In this document: piece by piece, positions 1 through 7,746 of the stretch | How positions within the stretch are numbered: the stretch's first letter is position 1 | Layout: the number at the start of each line of letters is the position of its first letter | Assembly (NCBI GenBank): GCA_002726245.1 | Contig: PBSM01000220.1 | Span: 1 to 50,665, forward strand | DNA length: 50,665 nucleotides | DNA from: Planctomycetaceae bacterium | Lineage (GTDB): Bacteria; Planctomycetota; Planctomycetia; Pirellulales; Pirellulaceae | Direction: 5' to 3' | Translations under genes and position numbers: made by a program | Notes under the pieces: generated by a model | What the model was told of the DNA's origin: nothing | The model's input: the letters and a program-made list of their open reading frames with translations, nothing else | The model's database searches: none

Positions 1-60
1 GAAAGTCGCCAAGACTTTCGGCCAATACCGGGAAGAGCCGAAGCTCTTGGCGAGCTTCGC
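1..60. repeat. Cluster of short hairpins (intergenic repeat)
   Basis: Three small inverted repeats follow one another: GAAAGTC/GACTTTC with a 5-nt loop at 1-19, AAGAGC/GCTCTT with a CGAA loop at 33-48, and GCGA/TCGC around 50-60. The arrangement resembles short non-coding palindromic repeats scattered through planctomycete genomes; that family link is from memory. The left end is cut by the window edge. A further arm pair, GACTTTGT at 108-115 and ACAAAGTC at 133-140, lies downstream. No convincing gene is seen in 1-256. Confidence 0.45.
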
Positions 61-256
61 TACCCGAAAACTGAGCTGCGACGGAATACTAGGCGGCGGG
101 CTGCTGAGACTTTGTCCAAAACGCGTGTGAACACAAAGTCCGTTCTGAAACGATGTTGCAAAAAACGGCCGAAGAGCTGATATTACGGTGCATGGAATTC
201 GAGCGCAGCTAGCCCCGTGGTTGGCTGAGCATTTAGTTTGCAGGGAGGCATTTCTG

Positions 257-970
257 ATGAAGCATCTAGTAAACGTGGCATACTACGCCTCGATCGTGGC
301 TCTACTTGGGTTCTGCTTGGCGGGATGTGGATCTGGTCAAACGCCGCCAACGGCCAGTATTCCGTCTCCGAGTGGGGATCAATCCGACCCGTCCCCCAAT
401 CAGCCGGACACCTCTGATTCCGAGTTTCCGTTGCCCGCGGTCTCTCCACCGCCGAAACCTTATGTAGCTCCCGAAGTAATCCTTGAAACGACGTTGGGAG
501 AAGTGCGGGTCCGTCTTCACCAAAGAGAAGTTCCCGAGACGGTTGGTAATTTCCTGGAGCGTTACGTCGATCTTGGTGCCTACAGCAACACGATCTTCCA
601 TCATGTCGATTCTGGAGTCGCTGTTGCTGGCGGATATACCGCGGATCTAACGCCAATCGAAATTCGCGCTCCGATCCGGAACGAAGCCGCGAAAGCAGCG
701 AAGAACACGCGCGGAACGCTCGCCATGGTGCGGTCGCCCGAGTACGCGGATAGTGCTGCGTCGCAGTTCTATTTCAACCTCGCCGACGAACCCACCCTCG
801 ACTACGACGAAGCAAGCGAGAACGCCGGATACTGTGTGTTCGGCGAAGTGACGACTGGCCTAGACATCCTCGACAGCCTCTCCAAGGTGGAGGTCCATGA
901 CAGCGACGGCTTTCCAAGCATTCCTGTCACACCGGTGATTATCAAGTCGATTCGCCGTGTCGCGCCATAG
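257..970 (+). CDS. Cyclophilin-type peptidyl-prolyl isomerase-like lipoprotein
   Basis: A 237-residue lipoprotein with a C-terminal cyclophilin domain. The start at 257 is preferred over an ATG at 188 because AGGGAGG lies about 8 nt upstream and the protein then begins with a proper lipoprotein signal ending in LAGC, with the lipidated Cys at residue 24. A Ser/Pro-rich linker follows to about residue 65. The cyclophilin fold runs from about 70 to the end (NFLERYVDLGAYSNTIFHH, then SAASQFYFNLAD). Cyclophilins normally assist folding by isomerising X-Pro bonds. Here the usual FHR...QGG signature reads FHH...AGG, so the catalytic Arg and the Gln of the active site are changed; it may be a weak enzyme or a binding protein. 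It precedes the Hpt gene, which starts about 60 nt downstream of its stop, so co-transcription is likely. Confidence 0.85.
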   Translation: MKHLVNVAYYASIVALLGFCLAGCGSGQTPPTASIPSPSGDQSDPSPNQPDTSDSEFPLPAVSPPPKPYVAPEVILETTLGEVRVRLHQREVPETVGNFLERYVDLGAYSNTIFHHVDSGVAVAGGYTADLTPIEIRAPIRNEAAKAAKNTRGTLAMVRSPEYADSAASQFYFNLADEPTLDYDEASENAGYCVFGEVTTGLDILDSLSKVEVHDSDGFPSIPVTPVIIKSIRRVAP

Positions 971-1031
971 CCTACGGTGGCGATTCCAAGCAGTCTCGCA
1001 CCCCGGTTCGGTTCCGACTCTAAGACAAGAT

Positions 1032-1394
1032 ATGACCGAACCGGAAAAGGCGAGACTGATCGATTGGCAAGTCGGATTGGATGCGACCGGCGGTAATCAG
1101 GCTTTGCTCTGCGAACTGATTACCATCTTTTTCGACGAGTATCCCAAGCAACTCGCCGGAATTCGAGAGGCAATCGAGAGCCGCTCTGGAAAAGAGCTAC
1201 GCCGGTTCGCGCACACGTTGAAGGGCTGCCTGCGGTACTTCGGCGATTCGAAAGCTGGTTCGCTTGCGTCGGATTTGGAAGTGATGGCTGCAGACGACAT
1301 CTTCGATAACGGTTCTGGTCTGTTGGAAGACCTTCGTCTGGAAGTCGAGAGGCTACTACCCGAATTAAGAGAGTATCTTGACGAACACCAATGA
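1032..1394 (+). CDS. Hpt domain phosphotransfer protein
   Basis: A 120-residue single-domain histidine phosphotransfer protein. The motif HTLKGCLRYFG places the phospho-accepting His at residue 61, in the four-helix bundle typical of Hpt domains, which relay phosphate between a hybrid sensor kinase and a response regulator in the cytoplasm. An upstream in-frame ATG at 957 would overlap the lipoprotein gene and add 25 non-conserved residues, so MTEPEK at 1032 is chosen. Its stop overlaps the start of the next gene as ATGA (1391-1394), implying translational coupling to an amidohydrolase, which is an odd partner. No hybrid kinase is encoded nearby, so its phosphorelay partners are elsewhere in the genome. 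Confidence 0.85.
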   Translation: MTEPEKARLIDWQVGLDATGGNQALLCELITIFFDEYPKQLAGIREAIESRSGKELRRFAHTLKGCLRYFGDSKAGSLASDLEVMAADDIFDNGSGLLEDLRLEVERLLPELREYLDEHQ

Positions 1395-2965
1395 CTTTAT
1401 TCGACACGATCATCCGCAACGGCGCGATAATTGACGGAACGAAGCGTCCTCGCTATCAGGCCGACATGGGACTGCAAGGCGAACGCATTGGCGCGATTGG
1501 CGACTTGGACAGCGCCGAGTCGAAAACGACGATCGATGCGTCGGGGCTCGTTGTCGCTCCTGGCTTCATCGACGTGCATAATCACAGCGACGGTTGGCTA
1601 TTGAAGACGCCTCATCTCTCTGCCAAGACACTGCAGGGCTTCACCACCGAAGTCCTCATGGTCGATGGAATCTCTTACGCCCCTGTCAACGAGCATACCG
1701 CGGAACAGTGGCTGTTTTACCTGCGCGCTCTCGACGGGTTGCGCGTCGATGAGTACCGTGGCTGGCAGACGTGGGAAGACTACATGCGGCTGCTGGACCG
1801 CACAAACGCTCAGAACTCTGCTGCCCATCTTCCTTATGCCAACATCCGTTCGATGGTGTGTGGCTTCGGCGATCGTCGTGTTGATGACTTTCAGATGCGA
1901 CAGATTCGCTACGAGATTCGCCGTGGTATGGAAGCTGGCGCCGTTGGACTATCGACCGGACTCGATTACATCGTGCAGTGTTATGCCACGACCGACGAAC
2001 TCGTCCAAGCTTGCGAAGCGATGGCGGACTACGGAGGCATCTACGTCACACATGTTCGCTACAAGAAGGGGCTCTTGCCAGCCATTCGAGAAGCGATCGA
2101 GATCGGCCGGCGGGCGGGAGTGGCCGTGCATATCTCGCACTTGAAGTTCCAGGAGCCGTATACACACGAACAGATCCTGGAGTTGTTTGAAGAAGCGAGA
2201 CGCGAGATCGACATTACCTACGACGCGTATCCTTACCAAGCCGGTTCAACGATGTTGAACTATCTGATGCCTTCCGAAGCCTGGCAGGATGGTCCTCTGG
2301 CCGCTTTGGATCGGCTCACTCGCCCCGAAACACGGACGCGGTTCCGCGAAGGCATTCGCGCGTATCGACTCGATCTCGACCACATTCGCATCGCGTGGGT
2401 TGCCGGTAAGGAAAACGCGGTGCATCAAGGCAAGACGCTGGCCGAGTTCGTGGAGGCGTCGGGCAAAGAGGCGGCGGATGCGTTGCTCGAGTTGCTCTTG
2501 GAAGAGCGTCTGGCAGTACTATGCGTGATGGATGAAGGCGACGACGAACTAGTGAATCCTTTCTTGCAACACGACCTGTACATGATGGGCACGGACGGGA
2601 TCTACTTCCCCGACGGTCAGGTCCATCCCCGCATGTTCGGGTCGGTCGGGCGAGTCTTGGGGCCATGCGTTCGCGACAAGAAGCTCTTCACGCTTGAAGA
2701 GGCGGTGGCCAAACTCTCCGCTGTTCCGGCCCGGCGATTCAAGTTGCTGGACCGTGGAATGATTCGCGAGAACGCGTTCGCCGATCTCGTCGTCTTCGAT
2801 CCGAACGCGATCGTCGACCAAGCGACGTTCGCCAAACCGTCCTTGCCAACCGTGGGCATCTCGCACGTTCTTACGAACGGGACACCGATTGTTCACGACG
2901 GCGAACCGATTGCCGCCGATGATGTCTGCAACTTGCCCGGCCGGTTCTTACAATTCAACCGTTGA
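1391..2965 (+). CDS. D-aminoacylase-like amidohydrolase
   Basis: A 524-residue member of the N-acyl-D-amino-acid deacylase branch of the amidohydrolase superfamily, which hydrolyses N-acyl groups or related cyclic amides. Visible family features are the N-terminal small domain (DTIIRNGAIIDG), the metal-binding DVHNHSD at 61-67, later His sites in THVRYK and HISHLKF, and the catalytic Asp in MGTDG near residue 400. The segment that carries the metal-bridging Cys in characterised D-aminoacylases (GNCG-like) reads MVDGISYAP here, so the metal site and substrate may differ. No signal peptide is seen, so it is likely cytoplasmic. It is coupled to the Hpt gene by an ATGA overlap. The exact substrate cannot be told. 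Confidence 0.8.
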   Translation: MTLFDTIIRNGAIIDGTKRPRYQADMGLQGERIGAIGDLDSAESKTTIDASGLVVAPGFIDVHNHSDGWLLKTPHLSAKTLQGFTTEVLMVDGISYAPVNEHTAEQWLFYLRALDGLRVDEYRGWQTWEDYMRLLDRTNAQNSAAHLPYANIRSMVCGFGDRRVDDFQMRQIRYEIRRGMEAGAVGLSTGLDYIVQCYATTDELVQACEAMADYGGIYVTHVRYKKGLLPAIREAIEIGRRAGVAVHISHLKFQEPYTHEQILELFEEARREIDITYDAYPYQAGSTMLNYLMPSEAWQDGPLAALDRLTRPETRTRFREGIRAYRLDLDHIRIAWVAGKENAVHQGKTLAEFVEASGKEAADALLELLLEERLAVLCVMDEGDDELVNPFLQHDLYMMGTDGIYFPDGQVHPRMFGSVGRVLGPCVRDKKLFTLEEAVAKLSAVPARRFKLLDRGMIRENAFADLVVFDPNAIVDQATFAKPSLPTVGISHVLTNGTPIVHDGEPIAADDVCNLPGRFLQFNR

Positions 2966-3018
2966 CCCCAACAACAAGTTCGTTTACCCAAACGCACCAG
3001 GACGCACCGCCTGCTCAA

Positions 3019-3978
3019 TCAGGACCAGTTCGGATAGGCGACTTGTCCAGGAACGGCAACTCGCGTGGTGAATAACGTCTTGCCGGCGGTGATGTAGAGC
3101 GTTCGACCGTCTTCGCCACCGAAGGCGAGATTTGTGAGCACGTCTTCCGGGATAGGGATGCGGCCTTTGAGTTCTCCGGCTGGGCTGACGATGTAGATGC
3201 CAGGTGGGACTTCGTTCGATTCGTGCGGACCGCGCGGACTCGAGATACCGGCGGCGATGTAGAGATTACCTTCGATGTCGAGTCGCATCCCGTCGCCGCC
3301 GCGGCCAGTCGCGAAGTCGATCACGACTCGTTGATTGGACGCGTTGCCAAATTCATCGAGATCGAAACACCAAATCTTTCGATTGCCACCGACCGTTGGG
3401 CAACTGTCAACAAGATAGAGGAGCTTTGAATCCTGTGTGACGGCGATGCCATTCGGGCGCTGGATGTCAGGCTGCTGCAAGATGCGAGTGACACTTCCGT
3501 CGAGATCGATGCGGTAGACGCCTTCGATCTCCATCTCCATCAGCGAACGGTCGCCGTAACAGGGATCGGTGAAGTAGATCCGCCCTTCGCCAGCGACACA
3601 GATGTCGTTCGGCGAGTTGTATCGAACGGCGTTGTCGCGTTCGGGGTCGTAGCGGTCGGTTAAGACTTCGTATTCGCCAGTCTCCAGATTCGTCCGCGTA
3701 ACGCGACGACCGCCGCCCGGTCCAAACTCGGCACCTTCGCAGTGCAGCAATCGGCCTTGTTGATCGAACGTGTTTCCATTCGTCCGGCCGCTCGGTTCGC
3801 GAAAGACGCTCCGGGTGCCGTCCGAGGCAAGCTTCATAATCCGACTGTTCTCGATGTCCGAGAAGTAAACCGAGCCATCGGCATCGTAGGCGGGCCCCTC
3901 CGTGAAGGCTAATGCGGTAGCCGCCGTGACCGACGGCACGCCGTCCGGCGCTGTTAGTTCGCAAAAACGATTCGACAT
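3019..3978 (-). CDS. SMP-30/gluconolactonase/LRE family protein
   Basis: A 319-residue six-bladed beta-propeller of the SMP-30/gluconolactonase family. Characteristic segments are EGPAYDADGSVYFSD near the N-terminus, SPNDICVAGEGRIYFTDP in the middle, RPNGIAV, and GDGMRLDIEGNLYIAAG; these carry the Glu, Asn, Asn and Asp that bind the divalent metal in this family. Family members open sugar lactones or related esters. No signal peptide is apparent. It converges on the upstream amidohydrolase and is separated by about 20 nt from the transporter gene that precedes it on the minus strand, so the two could share a transcript. The sugar acted on is unknown. Confidence 0.85.
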   Translation of the reverse strand: MSNRFCELTAPDGVPSVTAATALAFTEGPAYDADGSVYFSDIENSRIMKLASDGTRSVFREPSGRTNGNTFDQQGRLLHCEGAEFGPGGGRRVTRTNLETGEYEVLTDRYDPERDNAVRYNSPNDICVAGEGRIYFTDPCYGDRSLMEMEIEGVYRIDLDGSVTRILQQPDIQRPNGIAVTQDSKLLYLVDSCPTVGGNRKIWCFDLDEFGNASNQRVVIDFATGRGGDGMRLDIEGNLYIAAGISSPRGPHESNEVPPGIYIVSPAGELKGRIPIPEDVLTNLAFGGEDGRTLYITAGKTLFTTRVAVPGQVAYPNWS

Positions 3979-3998
3979 GATGGAGTCCTGAATCCGCG

Positions 3999-5756
3999 TT
4001 AAGTGGTTCGTGCAGCGTCGCGTCTTGCTAGGAAGATCAACAGAAACAGGAGGACGGCAACAATGCTAAGGATAATCACCAAAGCAGTCGGTCCGGTTTG
4101 CTGGTAAACACTTAGCGAACCGAGCGACATGAAAAACACCCCGGAAAAGGACAGCGCGATACGTACGAACCATCCGGGCCTCAGCGCGCGAGGTAGCAGT
4201 GTCGAGTTGATCACGATTGTGTGCCAACAACTGAATCCCAACGCGATATTGAAGCACATGGTGGCATACTTGATGAGGTCTCCCGGATTCAAGGACAACA
4301 TGACGAGGCCAAAAATCGAATACCCGATAAGCACTCGAAAGTAAACCGTCTTGATCGCCTTCGGGTCCATCTGCCGCAGCCGGCCGCTGCTCGTCCAGAA
4401 CACATCGACCCAGCGACGGATGATGCCATCGGCGGACGTTGACATGGTCGGGGCAAGTACGAGAAAGCCGCAGAAAATCGTCATAAACCAGCAGAACTTG
4501 CCCAGGCCAGCTCCGGAGGCTGCCGTCACGCTCTCTTGCACTCCGCCAGCCGTCATCACGGCTGACGTCCAGTTGTCGGTTTGCGTGCCATACGGCAAGA
4601 ACTGGACAGACAACATGGCTGGCAGAGCCAGACCAATGAAACAGGCTGGTAGCCAGACGGCAAGTTGATCGCGCATCACATGGCGATACCACTTTTTCCA
4701 TCGCGGCATCGACTCTTCATTCAGCTCAAACACGCAGCCAACGTGCGATAGTTCCAAGTTATGACCGCCGATTGCACTGGGAATCGCGCCGACGTGATAT
4801 CCCATTCCCCAGCCTTGGTCTCGTGTGTAATTGCTGACAGGCGTGTTGGACAGACCACCCGAACCAGCAATCGCGGCCAGCGCAGCGATAAAGCTGATCA
4901 ACGTGAAATCAATTTCGGGAAACCCACGACCTTCGGCGAGTGAAACAAAGATGTTATCGACATTGCTGCCTCGAACGGCCGGAGCGCCGGCGGCTACCTC
5001 GACCGGTACGCTGCCGAACTTGAAGAACCCCGTCAGAATCTCTACCCAAGTATCGGGAGTTGAGAAGAACGCTGCTAAGAACAGCAGGAATCCGAAAACA
5101 ACGACAAGCTTAAACGTCATCACCGCCTTCAGCGAATTGTAGATCTTGCCGCCGAACAACAGCGGCACTAGAGCGCCGATGAAGATGACGTATGCTAGTC
5201 CTTTCATCAGCCAAAAGTCGCCGGTGACCGTTGGGTCCGGCACGATACCACCTTTGATCAGTGTCGCGACCGGCGTCGCCGCGTTTGCGGCCAAGTACGG
5301 GAACACCGAGCCGAAGTCGAACAACAAGTACGCACCCAACCAGAACGCTGGTCCTGGCAACGTGCGGAATTTTCCCGTGAAAATTGGCTCGCCGGAATAA
5401 AGGGTGTAGCGGCTGATCTCGATGTTGTAGATGACTTGACCGAGCACCGAGAGCGTCGCGAGCCAGAGCAGCGCACCACCATAGACCGCCGTCACCTTGG
5501 GGCCTACGAGCCACTCGCCTCCACCGATCGCCGAGCCGCCCATGACGAGGCCGGGGCCGAGCAGTAAGAACCAATTCTTCCAAGTGAACGTCGGCGGATG
5601 GACCAGTTCGTTCGTTTCCCACTGCGGCATGCTTTGCGCCCCAGGATGCGGGGCCTCAAACTCGCCAGCGGACTTGGGCTCGATCGACTCATCGACCGAA
5701 GGTTGTTCCGTGTCATCTGGCTCGGTCGGATTGTGAGCGTCCTGTTCGTCGTTCAT
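3999..5756 (-). CDS. Divergent NRAMP-family transporter
   Basis: A 585-residue polytopic membrane protein with about 11-12 hydrophobic segments and an acidic cytoplasmic N-terminal extension of about 60 residues. The overall pattern, beginning with GPGLVMGGSAIGGGEW at about 67-82, matches the NRAMP (SLC11) superfamily. Canonical NRAMPs bind Mn2+/Fe2+ through DPGN in TM1 and MPH in TM6. Here the TM1 position reads GGGEW, and neither candidate TM6 stretch (GSGGLSNTPVSNY near 298, or GGHNLELSH near 330) contains MPH. The protein is therefore probably a NRAMP-related transporter with a different substrate. It is divergent from the methyltransferase gene, with a shared intergenic region of 166 bp, and may be co-transcribed with the SMP-30 gene. 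Confidence 0.75.
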   Translation of the reverse strand: MNDEQDAHNPTEPDDTEQPSVDESIEPKSAGEFEAPHPGAQSMPQWETNELVHPPTFTWKNWFLLLGPGLVMGGSAIGGGEWLVGPKVTAVYGGALLWLATLSVLGQVIYNIEISRYTLYSGEPIFTGKFRTLPGPAFWLGAYLLFDFGSVFPYLAANAATPVATLIKGGIVPDPTVTGDFWLMKGLAYVIFIGALVPLLFGGKIYNSLKAVMTFKLVVVFGFLLFLAAFFSTPDTWVEILTGFFKFGSVPVEVAAGAPAVRGSNVDNIFVSLAEGRGFPEIDFTLISFIAALAAIAGSGGLSNTPVSNYTRDQGWGMGYHVGAIPSAIGGHNLELSHVGCVFELNEESMPRWKKWYRHVMRDQLAVWLPACFIGLALPAMLSVQFLPYGTQTDNWTSAVMTAGGVQESVTAASGAGLGKFCWFMTIFCGFLVLAPTMSTSADGIIRRWVDVFWTSSGRLRQMDPKAIKTVYFRVLIGYSIFGLVMLSLNPGDLIKYATMCFNIALGFSCWHTIVINSTLLPRALRPGWFVRIALSFSGVFFMSLGSLSVYQQTGPTALVIILSIVAVLLFLLIFLARRDAARTT

Positions 5757-5922
5757 TTGCTTCTCTAACGCTAAAGGGCTTCGATGCGGCGTCGAGTGTA
5801 GCGGTCCGTGGGCGGCATATCAATCCAACGCAACGCATGACAGGTGATGGCCCCAAGCTCCCCAGTGCGATAGTCCGGCGAAATCGGTTGCTGGCGGCGT
5901 TCCTACTGGGTAACGTGGGGCC

Positions 5923-6657
5923 ATGTTCCATCCGAATGGGCCGACATTTCTTGAATTGGCGCGGCAAGCACTCTCCTCGACCCAGCGCGGTTACGATTTG
6001 CTCGCTGCGAAGTTCGACTACACTCCTTTCCGCACGCCAGATGAATTGCTCGAATCTGTCGCGACGCACATCGGCGAATCGGATTCGATGGATAGCGCCC
6101 TCGATGTCTGTTGCGGCACGGGCGCGGCGATGCGAATGCTACGACCGTTGTGCCGCGAGCGAGTCGTTGGGATCGACTTCAGTCACAACATGATGGCAGT
6201 AGCTCGCCAACGGATCGCGGATGCACCGGGCGACGCATCGATGGACTTCGTCATGGGCAATGTCTTGGAGATGCCGTTCGAGGAAGAGTTCGATCTCGCT
6301 GTTTGCTTCGGAGCTCTCGGTCACATCCTACCGAAAGACCAAGAACGCTTTGTCGATCAAGTCGCAAGTTCGCTTCGACCGGGCGGCAGGTTCGTCTTCG
6401 TGACGTCTCACATGCCCAGGATGTTCTCACTGGCCTATTGGTTCGGCCGCTGCTTCAATGCCGCGATGCACGTGCGCAATTTCGTTATACGTCCGCCGTT
6501 TGTGATGTTTTACCTCACGTTCCTGGTTCCTGAAGCGAAGGTCTTGCTCGAACGTCGTGGTTTCCAGGTCGAAGTAGCAGAGGAGGTGTTTTCCGCACCA
6601 TTTCAGAGAGCTTGTTTGGTGATCGGTCGTCTCGAAAGCCCGGAAGGGAACCGCTGA
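5923..6657 (+). CDS. Class I SAM-dependent methyltransferase
   Basis: A 244-residue methyltransferase. Motif I is ALDVCCGTGAAMRML near residue 50, followed by the acidic VVGIDFS strand, a GNVLEMPF segment for the adenine-binding region, FDLAVCFGALGHI (motif IV) and LRPGGRFVFVTS (post-motif region). This is the Rossmann-type methyltransferase 11 pattern. The C-terminal third (residues 170-215) is unusually hydrophobic around IRPPFVMFYLTFLV, so the substrate may be lipid-like or the protein may touch the membrane. The substrate is not identifiable. Next downstream, after about 100 nt, is an SGNH hydrolase. Confidence 0.8.
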   Translation: MFHPNGPTFLELARQALSSTQRGYDLLAAKFDYTPFRTPDELLESVATHIGESDSMDSALDVCCGTGAAMRMLRPLCRERVVGIDFSHNMMAVARQRIADAPGDASMDFVMGNVLEMPFEEEFDLAVCFGALGHILPKDQERFVDQVASSLRPGGRFVFVTSHMPRMFSLAYWFGRCFNAAMHVRNFVIRPPFVMFYLTFLVPEAKVLLERRGFQVEVAEEVFSAPFQRACLVIGRLESPEGNR

Positions 6658-6755
6658 TGGACGCTAACATAGAAGACTTCGTTCAAACCACAACCGCATT
6701 CGTTTCAGCTAAGATGGTGGTTTCGTCGTCTCACAAACCAACGTCTGACAATCCC

Positions 6756-7673
6756 ATGCTTAAGAACATCACTGTCATCGTTCTGCTGACGTGTGCCAGT
6801 ATCGCAAACTGTGCCGAGTCTGACAGGTTGCTCAACTCCAAGAAGCGAATCCTCTTCCTGGGCGATTCGATTACTCACGCTGGCCATTACATTACGTTGC
6901 TGGAAACACATCTTCGAGCGGAAGATCCCGAGGCCATCCCGGAACTAATCAACCTCGGTCTACCGAGCGAGACCTGCTCGGGGCTATCCGAGCCAGATCA
7001 TCCATTCCCGCGACCAGACGTGCATGAGCGTTTAGGTCGGGCGTTGGCGAAGGTCAAACCCGATATTGTCTTCGCTTGTTATGGCATGAACGACGGGATT
7101 TACTATCCGTTCAGCGAGGAACGATTCGCCGCCTACAAGGCTGGTGTCGGGCGATTGATTGGGAAAGTGAAAGCTACCGGCGCGAAGCTCGTTCTGATGA
7201 CGCCACCCGCGTTCGATCCGCTACCGTTGCAGCAAAAGGGAAAGCTGCTGCCGGCCGGTGCCGACAAGTACGCTTGGTTCTCGATCTACGAAGGCTACGA
7301 CGACGTGCTTAGGCGCTACTCGCAATGGATCATGCAACGAGGCGATCGCGTTGATCTTGTCATCGATTTGCACACGCCGGTGAATGCCTATGTTGCCGAG
7401 AAGCGAAAGGCCGACGCCAACTTCACGATGTCGCCGGACGGTGTCCATGTAAACAACGAAGGGCATCAAGTCCTGGCAGAGACGATTGCCGCAGCCCTGG
7501 GGATCAAGCAACTGAAGGCTGACACGGTACTCGCGCAACTCGTCTCGAAGCGACAAAAGCTTCTGCATGATGCGTGGCTGAGTCATGTCGGCCACAAACG
7601 GCCAGGAGTCAAAGAGGGCTTACGGCTTCAGGAAGCAAAGACAAGAGCGGCGGAGTTGATACCGCTCCCTTGA
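6756..7673 (+). CDS. Secreted SGNH/GDSL hydrolase
   Basis: A 305-residue secreted esterase-like protein. The start at 6756 gives a clean signal peptide (MLKNITVIVLLTCASIANCAES); longer in-frame starts from 6612 would overlap the methyltransferase gene and lose it. SGNH blocks are all visible: FLGDSITHAG with the nucleophilic Ser, the Gly of block II, GMNDG with the Asn, and DGVHVNNEGH with the catalytic Asp-His pair. Family members hydrolyse esters, often acetyl groups on polysaccharides. It lies 73 nt upstream of a sulfatase in the same direction, which suits joint periplasmic or extracellular polymer breakdown. Confidence 0.85.
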   Translation: MLKNITVIVLLTCASIANCAESDRLLNSKKRILFLGDSITHAGHYITLLETHLRAEDPEAIPELINLGLPSETCSGLSEPDHPFPRPDVHERLGRALAKVKPDIVFACYGMNDGIYYPFSEERFAAYKAGVGRLIGKVKATGAKLVLMTPPAFDPLPLQQKGKLLPAGADKYAWFSIYEGYDDVLRRYSQWIMQRGDRVDLVIDLHTPVNAYVAEKRKADANFTMSPDGVHVNNEGHQVLAETIAAALGIKQLKADTVLAQLVSKRQKLLHDAWLSHVGHKRPGVKEGLRLQEAKTRAAELIPLP

Positions 7674-7746
7674 GTAAGTGCTTCGCGCGCCGCTGCAACC
7701 GCGATTGAGAGCAATGTGTTACTAACCCGATTGAGGACTCCGAATA

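Noticed and set aside
330..345. Alternative use of the in-frame ATG at 188 as start of the cyclophilin gene
   Set aside because: It lacks a ribosome site and would bury the lipoprotein signal that begins at 257.
5713..6069. Minus-strand open frame opposite the methyltransferase start
   Set aside because: Composition is Arg-rich shadow sequence with no domain, and it covers the 5' end of a clear methyltransferase gene.
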